Position numbers and translations under genes: made by a program. The notes under the pieces are model-generated. The model worked only from the letters and a program-made list of their open reading frames with translations. It had not been told where the DNA came from and searched no databases. Source: Sulfurovum sp. (lineage in GTDB: Bacteria > Campylobacterota > Campylobacteria > Campylobacterales > Sulfurovaceae). From it: a DNA stretch of 64,000 bases. Positions 60,529 to 64,000 of this stretch are shown in pieces (position 1 is the stretch's first letter; each line of letters starts with the position of its first letter). The stretch spans positions 30,738-94,737 of the forward strand of contig JALXCZ010000052.1 of assembly GCA_026990595.1 (NCBI GenBank), in the 5' to 3' direction.

Positions 60529-61332
60529 TCAATACCTGCCGTTGGCAAGGTCTATGAGAGAGTAACCTGCTTTCCAGTACTTACGGATGGTCTTTCTGAA
60601 ATCTTCAATATCTTCATTGTTGGCAAAGACCTCTTCTCTGGGCTTGTCAAACTTGGCAAAGAGCAGGAACCACTCAGATGCAGTGTACTCAATGTTGACA
60701 ATACGGTACCCCTCTTTCCATCGTCTCTTGATCTGCCTTGCGACATCTACCCATTCCTCTACTTTGTCGTAAGCCTGCTCTTTAAAACTGGTATTTTTGG
60801 CAAAAATACCTGTCCAGTATCCTTCTGCCTCTTCTACATCGACCAGCATGGAGCCCTCTTTCCAATGCGTGATAATGCTTTTCTCGAAAGCTTCCCAGTA
60901 ACGCGTGGAAACAAATGTCACCTCTTTGGTCTTGCCGCCTTTGGCAAATACCCCCAGCCACTCTCCGGCACCATACTCGATATTAATGAGAACAAACCCC
61001 TTTTCTTTGTAGGCATTAACTGTTTTTGCGAACTTTTTCAAGTCACGTCTGTGCATATAGGCTTGCTGTGTATAGCCTGCACCCCTGCCGTAGAGTACCA
61101 TCCAGACATCATGCCCGTAGGAGATATCGATGATGTCTGAGCCTTTCTCCCATTCTTTGTCGATAGCATTCTTAAGATGCAACAGGCTTTTACTTGTAGT
61201 ATAGGACTGTCCTGTGTAAGGCGTGTTCTTTGCAAAAACACCCACCCAGAAACTGTCTGCGCATATTATCACAGGCAGAACTGCAAATATAACGATCCAT
61301 CCTTTTCTCTTTTTCATTGGCATTCTCCTCAA
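60529..61332 (-). CDS. secreted protein with five tandem 48-aa W-x-x-x-F-A-K repeats
   Basis: Signal peptide then five aligned repeats (SFWVGVFAK, DVWMVLYGR, GEWLGVFAK, GYWTGIFAK, SEWFLLFAK). Confidence 0.8.
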   Translation of the reverse strand: MRRMPMKKRKGWIVIFAVLPVIICADSFWVGVFAKNTPYTGQSYTTSKSLLHLKNAIDKEWEKGSDIIDISYGHDVWMVLYGRGAGYTQQAYMHRRDLKKFAKTVNAYKEKGFVLINIEYGAGEWLGVFAKGGKTKEVTFVSTRYWEAFEKSIITHWKEGSMLVDVEEAEGYWTGIFAKNTSFKEQAYDKVEEWVDVARQIKRRWKEGYRIVNIEYTASEWFLLFAKFDKPREEVFANNEDIEDFRKTIRKYWKAGYSLIDLANGRY

Positions 61333-61455
61333 AAGTTTTCATAAAACAAATAGTATATTATAAGTTTTACTGAATTATATTGTACCCTGTTTTTTAATAA
61401 TTTAGAACAATGAATCCTCTGAATAATCTCGATATTCAGAGGGTTTAAACAAATG

Positions 61456-62304
61456 TCACTTTCTCGCCTCTGCAAGATCGGTAATGCGGTACCCTTTCTG
61501 CCAGTACTTGTCGATGAGCCGTCTGTATTTCCCATATTTGCCACTGAGCACATAGGTCTCCTGACGGGGCTTGTCACGTTCGCAGAAAAGAGCGAACCAG
61601 AGGTTGTTTCCGTACTCCAGACTCTGCAGACTGTACCCCTCTTTCCACTTTTTTGCAATGATCTTTTCCAAATGTTCTTTATCTTCTGCAAGAGCATAAC
61701 TCTGTGCCTTGAATGGTGCTTTCCTTGCAAAAACAGCTGTCCAGTACCCTTCTGCCGCTTCTACATCTATGAGCTTCATCCCCCTCTCTTGCTCTCTTTT
61801 TATCTCATATCTTAACGTTTTCGCATCTCGAACGACCACCAACTCCGTTCCCTCTATTTTGCCGCCTTTCTGAAAAACAGCAACCCAGGCACCGACCCCG
61901 TTCTCCACATTACTCAACGCATATCCCTTTTTTTCGTAGCGGTTGACAACATCCTGAAATTCATGCATGATCCTACGGTGTACATACATCTGTCTCTTGG
62001 CAGCTGTTCCCTTGCTCAAGACCACCGACCAGCGTCTTGGAGAATGGGAGATGTCAGTGATCGCATACCCCTCTTTCCAGGCTTTTTTCAGCGGAGTTGT
62101 CAAGTTGTCAAGTTTTGTCGTAGCAAGCAGCCTCTGCTCCTTCAGACCACTCTCTTTTGCCAATAAAGCGACCCAGAAAAAATCTGCCTCTGCAAAGGAA
62201 GGCAACAGCAGGAACATTACTGTCACATAGTATAAGGATCTCATCCTGTTTCTCCTTTTTTCTCTATGATACCATAACCCGGCATGGCTCTTTTTGAAAG
62301 CCAA
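61456..62304 (-). CDS. secreted protein with five tandem 48-aa repeats, paralogue of 60529-61332
   Basis: FFWVALLAK, RRWSVVLSK, GAWVAVFQK, GYWTAVFAR, NLWFALFCE; start probably MRSLYYVTVMFLLLPSFAEA. Confidence 0.8.
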   Translation of the reverse strand: MAFKKSHAGLWYHREKRRNRMRSLYYVTVMFLLLPSFAEADFFWVALLAKESGLKEQRLLATTKLDNLTTPLKKAWKEGYAITDISHSPRRWSVVLSKGTAAKRQMYVHRRIMHEFQDVVNRYEKKGYALSNVENGVGAWVAVFQKGGKIEGTELVVVRDAKTLRYEIKREQERGMKLIDVEAAEGYWTAVFARKAPFKAQSYALAEDKEHLEKIIAKKWKEGYSLQSLEYGNNLWFALFCERDKPRQETYVLSGKYGKYRRLIDKYWQKGYRITDLAEARK

Positions 62305-62355
62305 AGTAATTTATTGTATACTAATGGCAATAATTCAATTTTGAAGGTTCATTCT

Positions 62356-62814
62356 ATGAAAAAAACAACACTGTTCCTTTCTCTTCTGTTAGTGATATTC
62401 ATGACCGGCTGCAGTACCTCCGATATTTCTGTCCCTTTCGGTAAAAAAGTAAAAAAAGAGTACTTCACCGGAGGAAAGGTCCGTTCCGAATTCATTATGA
62501 GTGACAACACAGGAAAGAACGGTATTCTTAAAAAATATGGTTATGACGGGAAAGTCACTTCTGTCGCCCACATCAAGAATGGTGTCAATGACGGGGTAGA
62601 GACATGGTTTGACAAGCATGGTCGTGTACTGATGAAAGTCCCTTATGTCAACGGGAAAAAAGATGGCATACAGGAAGCATACTACGAGAATGGGGATGTC
62701 ATGATCTCCACTACCTATGTCAATGGTGTCAAGAATGGTAAGGCAGTTGCCTACAACAAAGATGGCAGCATCCACAGACAGGTCACTTTCAGAAACGGGA
62801 AGATCATCGATTGA
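62356..62814 (+). CDS. MORN/YwqK-repeat lipoprotein
   Basis: Lipobox FMTGCS; repeats GKVRSEFIM.., NGVNDGVETWFDKHGRV, NGKKDGIQEAYYENGDV, NGVKNGKAVAYNKDG. Confidence 0.8.
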   Translation: MKKTTLFLSLLLVIFMTGCSTSDISVPFGKKVKKEYFTGGKVRSEFIMSDNTGKNGILKKYGYDGKVTSVAHIKNGVNDGVETWFDKHGRVLMKVPYVNGKKDGIQEAYYENGDVMISTTYVNGVKNGKAVAYNKDGSIHRQVTFRNGKIID

Positions 62815-63491
62815 GTATGTCTCTTCTACCGCGATACAGACATATCATCAACCCTAAACTCAAACATACCTACCTGACATTTGATGAGGGGGGAGACCTT
62901 ATCATCAAATCTCCAAGGGTCTCACAGCACTACATAGAAAAACTCCTTATTAAAAAATCTTCCTGGATCAACCGTTCAAGAGAAAAACTTATACAGAAAA
63001 AGGATAATACTTTAGATTACTCCAGGCAGACAGAGATCTATTTCCATGGGAAAGCCTATCCTCTGATACTGAGTCAACAGGCAAAAAAGAGAACCGAACT
63101 AAGCTTTGAAAATGGCACATTCATACTCCGCTACCATCGTTATGATGAAACTCTTTTTCAAAAACATATTGACAAATTCTACAAAAAGGAAGCCTCTGCA
63201 TTCATCCCTGCACAGGTTGAGTACTGGGCATCTGAAATGAAACTGACCCCCAACAGGATCTCTTTTCGTAAAACAAAGCGTCAATGGGGAAGCTGCAACA
63301 TGAAAAATGACCTGAGTTTCAATACTATGGCAATGAAGCTTCCTTTGGATGTGATACAATACCTCATCGTACATGAGCTGGCACATATCGAGCATAAGCA
63401 CCATCAGAAAAGTTTTTGGGCACGGGTGGAGAAACATCTACCGAACTACAGGCAACTTGTGGCTGAACTAAAAACCTATAGTACCGTTTAA
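62811..63491 (+). CDS. YgjP-like (DUF45) metal-dependent hydrolase
   Basis: KRQWGSCNMKNDLSFNTMAMKLPLDVIQYLIVHELAHIEHKHHQKSFW (HExxH). Confidence 0.92.
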   Translation: MSMSLLPRYRHIINPKLKHTYLTFDEGGDLIIKSPRVSQHYIEKLLIKKSSWINRSREKLIQKKDNTLDYSRQTEIYFHGKAYPLILSQQAKKRTELSFENGTFILRYHRYDETLFQKHIDKFYKKEASAFIPAQVEYWASEMKLTPNRISFRKTKRQWGSCNMKNDLSFNTMAMKLPLDVIQYLIVHELAHIEHKHHQKSFWARVEKHLPNYRQLVAELKTYSTV

Positions 63492-63554
63492 GGAGTTCCC
63501 ATCGATTTTTATCTTTTAGCCTTTTTACTTATTGTCCTTATCGGATCGGTCAGT

Positions 63555-63758
63555 GTGTATATCTATTATCTTAAAGAGAAAAAAGAGCATCTTGACAGCA
63601 TCAAGAGAGGCTTCTGTCCAAAATGCAGACAAAAGAGCATAGAACTCACAGACCAGCGTTCCGGCGGCTGTTCCGGACCGAAGATACTCTCTTTTGAATG
63701 TACAGAGTGTGGCTATACCAACAGCTTTGCCGTAGAAGGCGGGGGAGGCTGCAGTTAA
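63555..63758 (+). CDS. small zinc-ribbon protein
   Basis: CPKCRQKS..SFECTECGYTN; N-terminal start uncertain, open frame extends upstream. Confidence 0.55.
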   Translation: MYIYYLKEKKEHLDSIKRGFCPKCRQKSIELTDQRSGGCSGPKILSFECTECGYTNSFAVEGGGGCS

Positions 63759-64000
63759 AACCTCTTCACCCGCCTATGACAGTACGGGGTTCCCCCTTTA
63801 CGCTTATAATGGTTCTGATGGTATGCTTCTGCCGTATAAAAAGGTTTTTTCTCCAAAACCTTTGTAGCGATCGTCAAGCCTTTGCTCTGCAGTATTTTGA
63901 TCAGCCTTTCTACTACTTTTCTCTCTTTTGCATTGTTGACGAATACTGCCGAGAGGTATTGACTCCCAATATCAGGTCCCTGTCCATTCTTTTGTGTAGG
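63755..64000 (-). CDS. msrA: peptide methionine sulfoxide reductase A, C-terminal part, truncated by window end
   Basis: Translated directly: PTQKNGQGPDIGSQYLSAVFVNNAKERK..KPFYTAEAYHQNHYKRKGGTPYCHRRVKRF*; not in ORF track. Confidence 0.9.
   Translation of the reverse strand, partial: PTQKNGQGPDIGSQYLSAVFVNNAKERKVVERLIKILQSKGLTIATKVLEKKPFYTAEAYHQNHYKRKGGTPYCHRRVKRF

Noticed and set aside
62356-62814. Toxin-antitoxin antitoxin (YwqK label)
   Set aside because: YwqK/MORN repeats are often labelled antitoxin in databases; here it is a lipoprotein with no toxin partner.
1-64000. Prophage or integrative element
   Set aside because: No integrase, terminase, capsid or tail genes; the lone GH19-like gene is not enough.

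Overview
This 64-kb window looks like a chromosomal segment of a Campylobacterota (Sulfurovum-like) bacterium; that placement is inferred from gene content and order, not from any search. Main blocks: (1) 1-7272, a GlcNAc PTS/nag cluster (EI, EIIBC, EIIA, nagA) interrupted by two hypothetical genes and a two-component system, including an unlisted 32-aa membrane miniprotein coupled to EIIA by an ATGA overlap. (2) 7283-21737, a lipid-use trio (acyl-CoA ligase, FadL, lipase), nfo, tRNAs, ThiI/MnmA-like, dnaG, LapB-like, rnhA, rnc, aroC and rnhB. (3) 21770-26107, a small accessory island with a Septu-like ATPase + HNH nuclease pair, a REP-associated HUH/Y1 transposase (RAYT) and a toxin-antitoxin pair, bracketed by GTAG-footed 26-nt hairpins. 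(4) 26126-38767, recQ, phosphate transport with an OmpR-type regulator, panD, an FmdE/hemerythrin/DUF2249/NnrS-like cluster, murE and a NifU-like gene. (5) 38974-53186, the S10-spc-alpha ribosomal protein cluster, with an L22 fusion and a structured leader before rpmJ. (6) 53377-64000, an SRP RNA, tRNA-Ser, a kinase/GGDEF pair, patatin, a GH19-like enzyme, two tandem paralogues each made of five 48-aa repeats, a YgjP-like protease and msrA. The most interesting signals are the REP/RAYT network, whose GTAG foot supplies the stop codon of three genes, the Septu-like pair embedded in it, the rpmJ leader RNA and the EIIA-coupled miniprotein. No searches were run; all family calls come from motifs read by eye.
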